From assembly GCF_009728145.1 (NCBI RefSeq), contig NZ_WOCA01000002.1, forward strand, positions 310,001 to 374,000: 64,000 nt of DNA, given 5' to 3'. Positions 27,175 through 35,585 of the stretch are shown here, piece after piece; position 1 is the stretch's first letter; each line of letters begins with the position of its first letter. The notes under the pieces were generated by a model, which worked only from the letters and a program-made list of their open reading frames with translations, searched no databases and had not been told where the DNA came from. A program made the position numbers and the translations under genes. This stretch comes from Ornithinibacillus caprae. Lineage in GTDB: Bacteria > Bacillota > Bacilli > Bacillales > Amphibacillaceae.

Positions 27175-27429
27175 CTATTTCCCTCCTAAAATTTGAATTG
27201 AATTCATTATAGAATAAAATAGTTTGTATTACATGATTATTTAGAACTGATTTAATATTATGTAAATTACTATATTTTACTCATAAAAAAATAGATTCAT
27301 GGTGCTTTTTACCTCATGAATTAGGTAGTTAATTCTAGTAAAAATCCTAGTATTTTAAAGGAATCTACTAGATAAGTGTCGAAATAATAGGATTAATAGT
27401 TTGAATATTACGTATTAAGAACTAAGGTA

Positions 27430-27460
27430 TTCGACAAAATTCGAGGAGTGACAGGCACCG
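27430..27460 (-). repeat. Interspersed repeat, half-element variant B
   Basis: Reverse-complement copy of the variant at 2376: on the minus strand it reads CGGTGCCTGTCACTCCTCG then AATTTTGTCGAA. It lies only nine bases upstream of the -35 box of the SorC-type gene. The rest of 27175-27429 is AT-rich without a frame. Confidence 0.8.
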
Positions 27461-27469
27461 GGAATTTTC

Positions 27470-27498
27470 TTGACAGTACTATGGAATCGTTTTATTCT
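27470..27498 (+). promoter_or_regulatory. Sigma-A promoter of the first SorC-type regulator
   Basis: TTGACA (27470-27475), 17-base spacer and TATTCT (27493-27498), about 20 bases before the coding start; the repeat copy ends just upstream of it. Confidence 0.65.
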
Positions 27499-27518
27499 TG
27501 GGGTAGATATTAGTTTAA

Positions 27519-28490
27519 ATGGAAATGAGCGATTATATGTTAAGTTGGGAAGATCGACGACTAATGGTTAAAGTCGCTATGTTGTATTATTTTGAAGGTT
27601 GGACACAAGCAGAGATTGCCGCAAGAAATAATGTCTCACGTCCGGTGATTTCTAAGCTACTGAATACAGCTAAAAAAGAAGGCATAGTCGAGATATACAT
27701 TAAAGATGAAACATTCCATACGGTGGAATTAGAACAGAAAATAATTAAGAAATTTGGATTAAAGGAAGTAATTGTTGTATCAACTGCCGGTTTTGCACCG
27801 GAAATGGCTAAGCGTCAGCTTGGTAAAACAGGTGCTTCGTATATAGCTAATCATACTAAGGAAGTAAAAAGCTTAGGAATATCATGGGGAACAACACTTC
27901 TATCTTTAGTGGCAGAGTACCCATATGAACACAAAGAAGATGTCCATATTGTTCCGATAGTAGGTGGAATGGGGAGTGAATATGTTCATCTTCATTCCAA
28001 TCAACTTGCTTTTAACTTAGCACAGAAGATGAATACTACTTGTTCTTACCTCTACGCTCCAGCGATGGTAGAGTCAAATGATTTAAAAGAACGGCTCGTT
28101 AGTTCCAAAGATATTGCCCATGTTTTGGAAGAAGGTAAGAATGTCGATATGGCAGTAGTTAGTATTGGAAATCCATTTAAAGGGGCAACGATGGAGAAGA
28201 TCGGTTATCTTGGTCCAGATGACCTTGCGTCATTACGTAAGGCTGGTGCAGTAGGAGATATAAGCTCTCGTTTCTATGATGCAGTTGGAAAGGAATTAGA
28301 CCATCCTTTAAATCAGCGAGTTATTGGATTAAACTTAGATGATATAAAAAAGATCCCTGAAGTTGTTGGAATTGTAGAAGGCTCTTACAAGCTAGAAAGT
28401 ATTGAAGCCGCACTTCAAGGTGGTTATCTTGATGTATTAATTACTGATGATCGTACAGCTCAAGAATTAGCAGATAGTCATAACTTATAA
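27519..28490 (+). CDS. SorC/DeoR-type sugar-binding transcriptional regulator (first paralog)
   Basis: Regulator of 323 residues: N-terminal helix-turn-helix (WTQAEIAARNNVSRPVISKL, about residues 28-47) and a long sugar-phosphate-binding domain (about 60-320) with VPIVGGMGSEYVHLHSN and VSIGNPF motifs. It is closely related to the protein at 31666-32613. The start is uncertain: ATG 27519, 27525 or 27537 are all in frame and none has a strong ribosome site; alignment with the paralog favours 27537. It is convergent to the dehydrogenase-glpD operon and probably responds to the same phosphorylated polyol as the paralog, or to a related one. Confidence 0.88.
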   Translation: MEMSDYMLSWEDRRLMVKVAMLYYFEGWTQAEIAARNNVSRPVISKLLNTAKKEGIVEIYIKDETFHTVELEQKIIKKFGLKEVIVVSTAGFAPEMAKRQLGKTGASYIANHTKEVKSLGISWGTTLLSLVAEYPYEHKEDVHIVPIVGGMGSEYVHLHSNQLAFNLAQKMNTTCSYLYAPAMVESNDLKERLVSSKDIAHVLEEGKNVDMAVVSIGNPFKGATMEKIGYLGPDDLASLRKAGAVGDISSRFYDAVGKELDHPLNQRVIGLNLDDIKKIPEVVGIVEGSYKLESIEAALQGGYLDVLITDDRTAQELADSHNL

Positions 28491-28664
28491 ATAATATTTA
28501 CATTCATAGTAGACCATCATAACGAGATCATAAATAAAAGGTACTGTGACAGTCAAGTAACGATGAATGATCGTAATTATTTTGTGCTTAAGAAGATTCC
28601 CAGATAGGGATCAGTAACACTTATTTTTGATGTGATACATTTATAAAGTTGACAAGAAACATAG

Positions 28665-28705
28665 GGGAATACAATAGTAAAAAACTAGAATGTATTCCCT
28701 TTATT
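28665..28705 (+). terminator. Possible terminator of the first SorC-type gene
   Basis: GGGAATACA (28665-28673) pairs with TGTATTCCC (28691-28699) around a 17-base loop, followed by TTTATTCTT. It lies between convergent genes and may serve the plus-strand transcript; the large loop makes it moderate. Confidence 0.5.
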
Positions 28706-28706
28706 C

Positions 28707-29747
28707 TTATTCACAAGGTTTAACCACACACTTCAACCCTTCTTTACGGAGTGCAGTTTGAAATGCTTTTTCTGTATCCTTCAAAGGGAAGGTATGGGTA
28801 ACAAAAAATGAAAAATCAATTAGTCCTTCATCAATCCATTTCACGGATTCTACATGTAAATCCCTCGGTGCCCCATGTGTTCCAACTACCTTCAAATGTT
28901 TATAAATAAAGTGATTCGTATTAATAGGTATCTCGTCTAGATGTTTAATCCCAGCAAAATAAAGGACACGGCCACCAGTTCTTGCAAGTTCCAGTGCTTC
29001 CTTTTGAACCTCTGCAGAAGGAGCAGTGACAATAACCACATCTGCTCCCAAGCCATTCGTTTCAGCCTTAACCTTTGTAAATGTATCTGAATTACTTGGA
29101 TCAATCACTATATCAGCACCAATATCTAATGCCAATTGTTGTCTGGGCTTAGAGCGTTGAATGGCGATTACTTTTGCTGCTCCCATTCGCTTTGCTGCTG
29201 CCATGTACATGCAACCTATCGCACCTGCACCATAAACTACGACTGTATCACCTGCATTGATCTCAACTTCACGTAACCCATTTAACACACACGCAAAAGG
29301 TTCGGATAAACTTGCTAGTTCGTATGAGGTATTGTCAGAAATTTTAAGAATGGAACCATACTCTACAAACTCTCTAGGAAGGACCACAAATTCTGCAAAA
29401 CCACCATCCACCTGGTATCCAATGGACTCTCCTTTGACACACAAATGTCCCTCGTTTTTTTGACAATATAAGCAAACTCCACAAGGGATGTGAGCCCAAA
29501 GCGTTACCCGGTCCCCTTTGTTAAATCGTTTCACGTGAGATCCCGTTTCAACAATCTCACCAGCGATTTCGTGTCCAGTTACTCTTGGATAATCGATTCG
29601 TTTATCGCTATTTTGATAGATACGTAGATCGGAGCCACAAACCCCTGTAGCATATATCTTCAACAGCACTTCATGCTCAGAAATAGTGGGATATTTTCGT
29701 TCTTGGTATTCCAAAGTTTCCTTACCTGTTAGTGCAACAACATGCAT
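28707..29747 (-). CDS. Zinc-dependent medium-chain alcohol/polyol dehydrogenase
   Basis: NAD(P)-dependent dehydrogenase of the MDR superfamily, 346 residues, resembling sorbitol/threonine-type enzymes. Catalytic-zinc residues are C37 (GVCGSD), H59-E60 (TGHEIAGE) and the downstream SEPFAC glutamate; the structural-zinc cysteines are in PCGVCLYCQKNEGHLC; the Rossmann motif is VYGAGAIGCMY near 170-180. ATG at 29747 follows AGGAGGAG, 11 bases after the GlpD-like stop, so the two form one operon. Likely substrate is a polyol or its phosphate linked to the PTS cluster next door, but this cannot be fixed from sequence. Confidence 0.88.
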   Translation of the reverse strand: MHVVALTGKETLEYQERKYPTISEHEVLLKIYATGVCGSDLRIYQNSDKRIDYPRVTGHEIAGEIVETGSHVKRFNKGDRVTLWAHIPCGVCLYCQKNEGHLCVKGESIGYQVDGGFAEFVVLPREFVEYGSILKISDNTSYELASLSEPFACVLNGLREVEINAGDTVVVYGAGAIGCMYMAAAKRMGAAKVIAIQRSKPRQQLALDIGADIVIDPSNSDTFTKVKAETNGLGADVVIVTAPSAEVQKEALELARTGGRVLYFAGIKHLDEIPINTNHFIYKHLKVVGTHGAPRDLHVESVKWIDEGLIDFSFFVTHTFPLKDTEKAFQTALRKEGLKCVVKPCE

Positions 29748-29758
29748 ACCTTCTCCTC

Positions 29759-31411
29759 CTATTCTGATTTAAAATTCAACGCTTTTTTAATTAGATAATG
29801 CATTTTTCGTTTCTCTTCTTCTTTTTGCACGTTATTCCAATTCAATAAAGAGGATGCCTCACTTGACACAATATCTAATGTACGTTTCACTTTTTCCAAA
29901 TCAAATAATAGATAGCTAGTTCTACGATCATAAAAGTCAGATAGAGTTGAAACCATTTCGTGTTCTACCGTGTATTTTAATTCACCTAAGATGTTTCGTT
30001 GCTTTTTTTCCATATCTGGGCGATAAGAAGCTATGGTTTGCAGGACTTTACCTGTATTTGATCCGTAACGCATTACATAATTATTTACTTCTTCTTCTGT
30101 TAAATCGAGTTCCTGATAGTAACCGTGAATACGATTTGCATAGGAATTCATCTCGCCTGCATGGTTAAATTGAGAGCCAGATAATTTTATTTTATCGGTT
30201 TTCGTAGGTTGGATTAACCTGCTTTCTTTTTTCTCAATGTATTGTAGAACGCGCTCAGCCATTTTACGATATCCTGTCAGTTTTCCACCAGCTATCGTTA
30301 CTAACCCACTATCAGATTCGAAAATCTCATCATGACGTGATAACTCTGATGGATTATTTCCATCCTCACCAATTAAAGGACGAATGCCAGCCCAACTAGA
30401 AACAACATCATCAACACTAAGGTCTAGGGATGGGAACATATCTTTTAAACAACCAAGTAAATAATGTACTTCAGATAGTTTCACATGAATATCATCCATA
30501 TCTCCGTAATAACGTGATTCCGTAGATCCAACATATGTGCGATTTCCAACTGGAATGACAGCTATCATTCTGCCTTTATGTTGAAAGTAGATAGAAGATT
30601 TGACTGGTAGTGAGTTATGGTCAAACACAATGTGGATTCCCTTGGCAAGGATCATGTATTTCCCTGAAACGGGACGATCTTTCCTCCGAACAACATCTAC
30701 CCATGGACCTGCAGCATTAATAATATGTTTAGCATAAGCTGTAAAGATATTTCCTTTAACATGGTCTTTCACTACGATCCCTTTTACCTTATTGTTTTCG
30801 TCTTTTAAAAACTCAGTCATTTCTGCATAGTTAAGGACAACAGCACCTTTTTCTGCAGCAGTTTTGGCAACCTCCATGGTTAATCGACTATCATCCGTTC
30901 GGTATTCCACATATTCACCACTACCTTTGACTGTTTTTTCATTGAATAATGGTTCATTTTGCAATGTTCTCTTCTTATTATAAATTGTATGACGTTCTTC
31001 CTTTTTAACACCTGCTAGTCGATCATAGAGCGTGAGCCCAGCTTTTAGTGTTACTAGATTATAAGATTCCTTTTTAATTAAAGGAAAATTCATTTTGATT
31101 GGATAGACTAAATGTAGGGCATTATTATAAACAATTTCACGCTCTGAACCAGTTTCTTTTACTACTGGAAAGTCAAAGTTTTGTAAGTATTTAAGTCCAC
31201 CATGAATTAACTTACCTGATCGGCTACTTGTACCAGAAGCAAAGTCATGTCGTTCAACTAAAGCGACCTTTAATCCTCTTGTTATTGCATCTAATGCAAT
31301 TCCACTACCAGTAATTCCGCCACCAATTACGATGAGATCAAAATTTTCTTGTTCCATTTGTTTGATGGTTTGCTGACGATTTAACGTTGAAAAAGAAGTA
31401 TTACTAGTCAT
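29759..31411 (-). CDS. GlpD-family FAD-dependent glycerol-3-phosphate (polyol-phosphate) dehydrogenase
   Basis: Flavoprotein of 550 residues. The FAD dinucleotide motif VIGGGITGSGIALDA begins near residue 29, the second conserved motif TSSRSGKLIHGG spans 61-72, and the GlpD C-terminal domain follows. GlpD feeds electrons from glycerol 3-phosphate into the quinone pool; relatives such as EryB oxidise erythritol 4-phosphate. Position 66 is Gly where GlpD normally has Thr (SSRSTKL). It is not in the glpF-glpK operon at 61842 but is divergent from a glucitol-type PTS cluster, so it may act on another polyol phosphate. Standard GlpD function remains possible. Confidence 0.85.
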   Translation of the reverse strand: MTSNTSFSTLNRQQTIKQMEQENFDLIVIGGGITGSGIALDAITRGLKVALVERHDFASGTSSRSGKLIHGGLKYLQNFDFPVVKETGSEREIVYNNALHLVYPIKMNFPLIKKESYNLVTLKAGLTLYDRLAGVKKEERHTIYNKKRTLQNEPLFNEKTVKGSGEYVEYRTDDSRLTMEVAKTAAEKGAVVLNYAEMTEFLKDENNKVKGIVVKDHVKGNIFTAYAKHIINAAGPWVDVVRRKDRPVSGKYMILAKGIHIVFDHNSLPVKSSIYFQHKGRMIAVIPVGNRTYVGSTESRYYGDMDDIHVKLSEVHYLLGCLKDMFPSLDLSVDDVVSSWAGIRPLIGEDGNNPSELSRHDEIFESDSGLVTIAGGKLTGYRKMAERVLQYIEKKESRLIQPTKTDKIKLSGSQFNHAGEMNSYANRIHGYYQELDLTEEEVNNYVMRYGSNTGKVLQTIASYRPDMEKKQRNILGELKYTVEHEMVSTLSDFYDRRTSYLLFDLEKVKRTLDIVSSEASSLLNWNNVQKEEEKRKMHYLIKKALNFKSE

Positions 31412-31480
31412 CCTGATATCCTCCTTTACGAGATTTTATACAAACGTTCAACATAAGATCAAATGTAATATATCATTTAA

Positions 31481-31509
31481 AGTATATCTTTTGTAATTTT
31501 TTTCGTCAA
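31481..31509 (-). promoter_or_regulatory. Promoter of the glpD-like/dehydrogenase operon
   Basis: On the minus strand TTGACG (31509-31504), a 17-base spacer and TATACT (31486-31481). Just downstream at 31460-31469 lies CAAATGTAAT, the half-site that is repeated as palindromes in front of the PTS genes, so the operon may share their regulator. Confidence 0.7.
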
Positions 31510-31591
31510 TAAAGGGTTTTCATTATAAGCATTATAATTATTAGTTGAGTAAGAAAACAAAATTATAATGAAATTTTTTACAAAAATAATT

Positions 31592-31605
31592 TGTAAACGA
31601 TTTCA
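31592..31605 (+). promoter_or_regulatory. CcpA cre-like site
   Basis: TGTAAACGATTTCA matches the Bacillus cre consensus TGWAARCGYTWNCW at 13 of 14 positions. It lies upstream of the second SorC-type gene, just before a possible -35 TTGAAG at 31608, suggesting catabolite control of the regulator. Confidence 0.55.
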
Positions 31606-31640
31606 ATTTGAAGAATTTATGTTAATATGTTATCTATCTG

Positions 31641-31652
31641 TTACATATGTAA
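31641..31652 (+). promoter_or_regulatory. Short operator-like palindrome before the second SorC-type gene
   Basis: TTACATATGTAA is a perfect 12-base palindrome ending just before the GGGGGAG ribosome site. It resembles the compact form of the ACAAATGTAA sites near the PTS genes and may mediate autoregulation. Confidence 0.45.
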
Positions 31653-31665
31653 AGGGGGAGAAAGA

Positions 31666-32613
31666 ATGGATTTAGATGAACGTCGTTTACTCCTAAAGGT
31701 TGCAAAACTATATTATTTCGAGGGATGGACACAGACAGAAATTGCGAAAAAAGTGAATAAATCTAGGCCGATCATTTCCAAATTACTAAAGCAGGCAAAG
31801 GAAAAGAAGATAGTAGAGATTTATATAAAAGATGGTTCCGTTCATACCGTTCAATTAGAAAGAATGATAGAAAAAGAGTATGGATTAAAAGAAGCAATTG
31901 TAGTATCTACTTCAAATAGTGGTCCAGAAATGGTTATTCGTAAACTAGGAAAAGCGGCTGCTGATTATATCACTAAAAAGCTTGACCAGATTGAATCTGT
32001 TGGAATTTCATGGGGGAAATCCGTTCATGCTGTTGTGGAGGCAATTAAATTTCAAGAAAAGAAGCATATACATTTAACACCATTAATTGGCGGGATGGGC
32101 CAAGAATACGTTCATTATCATTCCAATCATCTTACCTTCCAAATGGCGCAAAAACTAAACACGACTTCTGCTTATCTATATGCACCAGCAATGGTAGAAA
32201 ATGAAGATCTCAGAAATCATATCATCCATTCTAAGGATGTGTGTGACGTATTAACGAAAGGAAAACAGGTAGATTTAGCTATTGTTGGTGTAGGGAATCC
32301 TAACGTTGGTTCTACACTTACAGAAATGGGGTATTTAAGTGAAAGTGATCAGCAAAGTTTACTAGAGTCAGGGGCAATAGGCGATATAAACTCTAACTTT
32401 TATGATCAAAATGGAGAGGCAGTAATACATTCGTTAAACGAGAGAACAATTGGTATCAATTTACAAGATATGAAGGATATCCCAGAGGTAATAGCGATTG
32501 TAAGTGGAGCGCATAAAGTGCAAGCATTACATGTAGCCTTAAAGCGAGAGTACGTAACTACAGTGGTGTTAGACGATAGTACAGCTATAGCACTTACAAA
32601 TTTAAATAATTAA
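31666..32613 (+). CDS. SorC/DeoR-type sugar-binding transcriptional regulator (second paralog)
   Basis: Regulator of 315 residues with the same architecture as the protein at 27519: helix-turn-helix WTQTEIAKKVNKSRPIISKL near residues 24-43 and a sugar-binding domain with TPLIGGMGQEYVHYHSNH and VGVGNPN. The start ATG at 31666 is behind GGGGGAG; a longer reading to 31627 covers the promoter region and is rejected. It immediately precedes the gutM-PTS operon and is divergent from the glpD-like operon, the usual position of a pathway-specific regulator. Its effector is probably the phosphorylated PTS product. Confidence 0.9.
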   Translation: MDLDERRLLLKVAKLYYFEGWTQTEIAKKVNKSRPIISKLLKQAKEKKIVEIYIKDGSVHTVQLERMIEKEYGLKEAIVVSTSNSGPEMVIRKLGKAAADYITKKLDQIESVGISWGKSVHAVVEAIKFQEKKHIHLTPLIGGMGQEYVHYHSNHLTFQMAQKLNTTSAYLYAPAMVENEDLRNHIIHSKDVCDVLTKGKQVDLAIVGVGNPNVGSTLTEMGYLSESDQQSLLESGAIGDINSNFYDQNGEAVIHSLNERTIGINLQDMKDIPEVIAIVSGAHKVQALHVALKREYVTTVVLDDSTAIALTNLNN

Positions 32614-32627
32614 ATATATAAAAAACA

Positions 32628-32656
32628 TTGACAATAACTTGAAAGCGCTTTATCAT
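32628..32656 (+). promoter_or_regulatory. Promoter with embedded cre site for the gutM-PTS operon
   Basis: Perfect -35 TTGACA (32628-32633), 17-base spacer, -10 TATCAT (32651-32656). The spacer contains TGAAAGCGCTTTAT (32640-32653), a 13/14 match to the CcpA cre consensus, placed so that bound CcpA would block RNA polymerase. Confidence 0.82.
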
Positions 32657-32659
32657 ATT

Positions 32660-32692
32660 TTTACAAAGGTAATAAATAATTACTATTGTAAA
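32660..32692 (+). promoter_or_regulatory. SorC-type operator palindrome before gutM
   Basis: TTTACAAAGGTAAT and ATTACTATTGTAAA form an imperfect inverted repeat around a five-base centre, directly downstream of the -10 box. Spacing and sequence parallel the perfect palindrome at 35064-35096. Confidence 0.65.
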
Positions 32693-32709
32693 AAAAGGGG
32701 GGTAAAACA

Positions 32710-33102
32710 GTGTGGGGGAATTTTATATTAATTTTTGCTTTAATCTGGGGATTACAGTTTCTAATGACTCAATTACAGGTGAAACACTATCGTTCACATA
32801 TTAGAGAGTTTACTAAAAGGGAGTCTGGATATTTAGGGACTGGATATTATAAAAAAACCTTAGGTACTGGAGCGCTTGTTTTACTAGTATGTGATGAACA
32901 GTTGCAAATAGTTGAAGCAAAAGTTATGAAAGGTATTACGGTTTTTGCTAGATTTAAAGATCGCAGAGAGTTAATAGGGAAAAACTTATTGGAAAGTAAA
33001 AATTCTGAATTTTTAAGTAATAAAGAAAAGAACGCTTTATATGGTGCAATTCAAATGATTGAAAAAGAACTTAACAAAGAAAAAGCTCAAGTGTCAGTTT
33101 AG
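32710..33102 (+). CDS. Glucitol operon activator GutM/SrlM family protein
   Basis: Protein of 130 residues with an N-terminal hydrophobic segment (about 3-20) and a GutM domain containing GYLGTGYYKKTLGTGALVLL. GutM proteins accompany glucitol-family PTS genes and modulate their expression. GTG start at 32710 is preceded by GGGGGG. First gene of the PTS operon. Presence of the N-terminal span suggests membrane association. Confidence 0.88.
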   Translation: MWGNFILIFALIWGLQFLMTQLQVKHYRSHIREFTKRESGYLGTGYYKKTLGTGALVLLVCDEQLQIVEAKVMKGITVFARFKDRRELIGKNLLESKNSEFLSNKEKNALYGAIQMIEKELNKEKAQVSV

Positions 33103-33183
33103 AAAGGTACGGTGAAGAGGGAAGACTTGATATTTTATGGACACTAGAACTAGATATTGTAAAAAAAGAAAGGGGAATGAAGA

Positions 33184-33714
33184 ATGGATTTCTTAATTTC
33201 AGTAGCTGAAGGCTTTATCGGTATGTTCCAAGAAGGCGGAGACACATTTATGGGATTAGTAACTGGTATCATTCCGATGCTTGTTGTCTTAATCACTGCA
33301 GTAAATGCACTAATTAAATTTATTGGAGAAGAACGAGTTAATCGTTTTGCACAAAAATGTACAAAGTATTTCATTTTGCGTTATACAGTGTTCCCGTTTT
33401 TAGCAGTATTTTTCTTAACAAACCCAATGTGTTATACATTTGGTCGTTTCTTACCAGAAAAACAAAAACCTGCATTCTATGATTCTGCTGTATCATTTGT
33501 ACATCCAATTACAGGATTATTTCCACATGCGAACCCTGCAGAGTTATTCGTTTATATGGGGGTTGCTGCAGGTATTACAGAACTAGGGTTATCACTTGGA
33601 CCATTGGCACTTCGATTTCTACTAGTTGGTATCGTAGTAATGTTAATAAGAGGATTAGTAACTGAAATCATCACTGATCGCATGCTAAAAGCAAGAGCAA
33701 AAAATGTAGCATAA
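33184..33714 (+). CDS. srlA: PTS glucitol/sorbitol-family EIIC (IIC2, SrlA-like)
   Basis: Membrane protein of 176 residues with three or four spans, matching the separate IIC subunit of glucitol PTS. Typical stretches are IPMLVVLITAVNALIKFIGE near residues 30-49, FFLTNPMCYTFGRFLPEKQK near 78-97 and the FVHPITGLFPHANPAELFVY loop. ATG at 33184 follows AAAGGGG. It pairs with the IIBC protein downstream. Family members carry glucitol or other polyols; the real substrate here is open. Confidence 0.92.
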   Translation: MDFLISVAEGFIGMFQEGGDTFMGLVTGIIPMLVVLITAVNALIKFIGEERVNRFAQKCTKYFILRYTVFPFLAVFFLTNPMCYTFGRFLPEKQKPAFYDSAVSFVHPITGLFPHANPAELFVYMGVAAGITELGLSLGPLALRFLLVGIVVMLIRGLVTEIITDRMLKARAKNVA

Positions 33715-33743
33715 TCGTTTAGAAATTAAAGGGAGGCGTACAC

Positions 33744-34799
33744 ATGAGCGAATATAAAGCTGTCAGAGTAAATAAAGGTCCTTCTGGTTGGGGTGGACCG
33801 TTAGTTATAAAACCTACTGATGAACAAAAATATATTATTTCAGTAACTGGTGGAGGAATTCACAGGGTAGCACAGGAACTAGCAGACCGTACTGGTGGAA
33901 TTGCTATTGACGGTTTTGAAAAATCTGTTCCCAAAGAACAAATTGCTGCTGCAGTTATTAATTGTGGTGGTACTGCACGTAGTGGTGTTTATCCAAGAAT
34001 GGGTGTTAAAACTATAAACACGTTTAGTAACTCACCATCTGGACCATTACTGAAATTTATTAATGAAGGAAACTTTGTATCAGGTGTTGAAAGTGCAAGT
34101 CAATTTGAAGAACTTGATGCAGAAGAAGCAAGTGCAGCAGCAGTTGAAGAATCGCTTGAAGAACATGACCGTTTAGATAAAAATGTTGCAAAGCAATTAA
34201 AAGAAGAAGCGAAAGCAAAAGTTACTGAGCAAAAGTCTGCAAATGAAAATGGAAAAAAGAAAAATCCAATCATGCGTTTCATAGAAGTACTAGGAAATAA
34301 GGTCGGTAACGTGGTAAGTATCTTCTTCCAATCTGGACGAGATACCATTGAAACAGTTATCAAGAATATTTTACCATTCATGGCATTTGTAAGTGCGTTA
34401 ATGGGTATCATTACATTTACTGGTATTGGTGACTTTATAGCTGAACTAGTTGCACCAATGGCAACTAGTTTAATAGGTATGTTGATTCTATCCCTAGTTG
34501 CAGCAATTCCAGTTATTTCACCATTGCTTGCTCCTGGTGCAGTTATTGCGCAGGTAGTTGGTGTGTTAATTGGGGTAGAAATTGCAAACGGTAATATCCC
34601 GCCACAAATGGCATTACCGGCATTATTCGCAATCAACCCACAAGTAGGTACTGACTTCGTACCAGTTGGTTTAACACTTGGAGAAGCAGAACCTGAAACA
34701 GTTGAAGTTGGTGTACCAGCCGTATTATTCTCTAGGCTAATCACTGGTCCAATAGCAGTGGTAATCGCATACTTTGCAAGCTTCGGATTATATAGCTAG
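33744..34799 (+). CDS. srlE: PTS glucitol/sorbitol-family EIIBC (SrlE-like)
   Basis: Fusion of the IIB domain (about residues 1-115; phosphocysteine C74 in [12 protein letters not shown]) and the N-terminal IIC domain (about 175-351, several spans), joined by a charged, low-complexity linker rich in Glu, Lys and Ala (about 117-170). ATG at 33744 follows GGGAGGC. It passes phosphate from the IIA protein to the incoming polyol. The IIA gene is separated by a 387-base interval with its own promoter. Confidence 0.93.
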   Translation: MSEYKAVRVNKGPSGWGGPLVIKPTDEQKYIISVTGGGIHRVAQELADRTGGIAIDGFEKSVPKEQIAAAVINCGGTARSGVYPRMGVKTINTFSNSPSGPLLKFINEGNFVSGVESASQFEELDAEEASAAAVEESLEEHDRLDKNVAKQLKEEAKAKVTEQKSANENGKKKNPIMRFIEVLGNKVGNVVSIFFQSGRDTIETVIKNILPFMAFVSALMGIITFTGIGDFIAELVAPMATSLIGMLILSLVAAIPVISPLLAPGAVIAQVVGVLIGVEIANGNIPPQMALPALFAINPQVGTDFVPVGLTLGEAEPETVEVGVPAVLFSRLITGPIAVVIAYFASFGLYS

Positions 34800-34880
34800 T
34801 AGGTTAATAGATTGTTATTCAACGACATACTGTGACGTTAGGAAAGGTATTCAAATGTTTACAAACATAGAAAGATCTTG

Positions 34881-35001
34881 ATGCACGAGGCGGAGGAGCA
34901 TAGTAAAAATGTATCCACATTTTCTGTGACTGATGTATGAATGAGGAATATTTCTTGTCCCCGAGCGAAGTTTAAAATGTATTGAACTGCGCCTCGAGCA
35001 T
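34881..35001. other. Structured non-coding interval between srlE and srlB
   Basis: ATGCACGAGGCG (34881-34892) pairs with CGCCTCGAGCAT (34990-35001) apart from one A-A mismatch, closing a 120-base domain. Inside are smaller hairpins such as AAAATGT/ACATTTT near 34907-34924. The inside has higher GC patches (CGGAGGAGC, TCCCCGAGCG) than the surroundings and no frame. It could be a small non-autonomous element, an RNA or an mRNA stabiliser; I do not recognise it. Confidence 0.4.
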
Positions 35002-35036
35002 AATGTACGTATTCTAAAAAATAAAATTCTTTTTCA

Positions 35037-35065
35037 TTGACTATTCAGTGAAATCGTTTTACAAT
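35037..35065 (+). promoter_or_regulatory. Promoter of the srlB-oxidoreductase unit
   Basis: TTGACT (35037-35042), 17-base spacer and TACAAT (35060-35065). The operator palindrome starts at its last base. Confidence 0.75.
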
Positions 35066-35096
35066 TACAAATGTAACTAGTCGTTACATTTGTAAT
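35064..35096 (+). promoter_or_regulatory. SorC-type operator, perfect palindrome
   Basis: ATTACAAATGTAAC and GTTACATTTGTAAT are perfect 14-base inverted arms around TAGTC, overlapping the -10 region and start site of the promoter at 35037. It is the clearest copy of the ACAAATGTAA motif found across this cluster and fits a repressor site for one of the two SorC-type proteins. Confidence 0.75.
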
Positions 35097-35186
35097 TTTT
35101 TTATTTAAAAATTAATATACTACTTAAATATAAAGGAGAAAATTAGGCTTTACAAAGCCAGGATTAATTACGAGGGAGCGATATAT

Positions 35187-35555
35187 ATGAGTAATATATT
35201 TATAGAATTAAATGTAGTTGAAGTAGGGGAAGAAGCATCACTAATGTTAGACGAAGGTATGATGATTTTATTTAACGATACAGTTCCTGCAGATCTTAAA
35301 GGGATTGCAGTAGTACACGATGCTAGTAACATCACTGATGAAATCAAAGTTGGCGACAAATTAGAAATTGATGGTCATTCATTTGAAATATTGTTTGTCG
35401 GTGAAAAAGCAAATGAAACGCTAGGTGAACTTGGGCATGCAACATTCAATTTTGATGGGGAAAAGCATTCTGAATTACCAGGTACTATTTGCTTAGAAAA
35501 GAAAGCGATACCAGAAATTAAAACAAATTCAGTTATTACCTTTCACAGAGGATAA
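35187..35555 (+). CDS. srlB: PTS glucitol/sorbitol-family EIIA (SrlB-like)
   Basis: Cytoplasmic EIIA of 122 residues; the phosphorylated histidine is H43 in AVVHDAS, and the GTICLEKKAIPEIKTNSVI stretch near the C-terminus is typical. ATG at 35187 follows GAGGGAG. It is transcribed from its own promoter together with the oxidoreductase gene 30 bases downstream, physically linking the PTS with that enzyme. Confidence 0.92.
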   Translation: MSNIFIELNVVEVGEEASLMLDEGMMILFNDTVPADLKGIAVVHDASNITDEIKVGDKLEIDGHSFEILFVGEKANETLGELGHATFNFDGEKHSELPGTICLEKKAIPEIKTNSVITFHRG

Positions 35556-35585
35556 TTTATATAAAACAACTAGGGAGTGGAGAAA

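Noticed and set aside
34100-34744. 214-codon reverse frame inside srlE
   Set aside because: Shadow of the PTS gene on the opposite strand: Ser/Pro/Thr-rich, without ribosome site, while the plus-strand protein has clear motifs.
33184-35555. Ordinary sorbitol utilisation operon
   Set aside because: No SrlD-type sorbitol-6-phosphate dehydrogenase is present; the co-transcribed oxidoreductase is of a different family.
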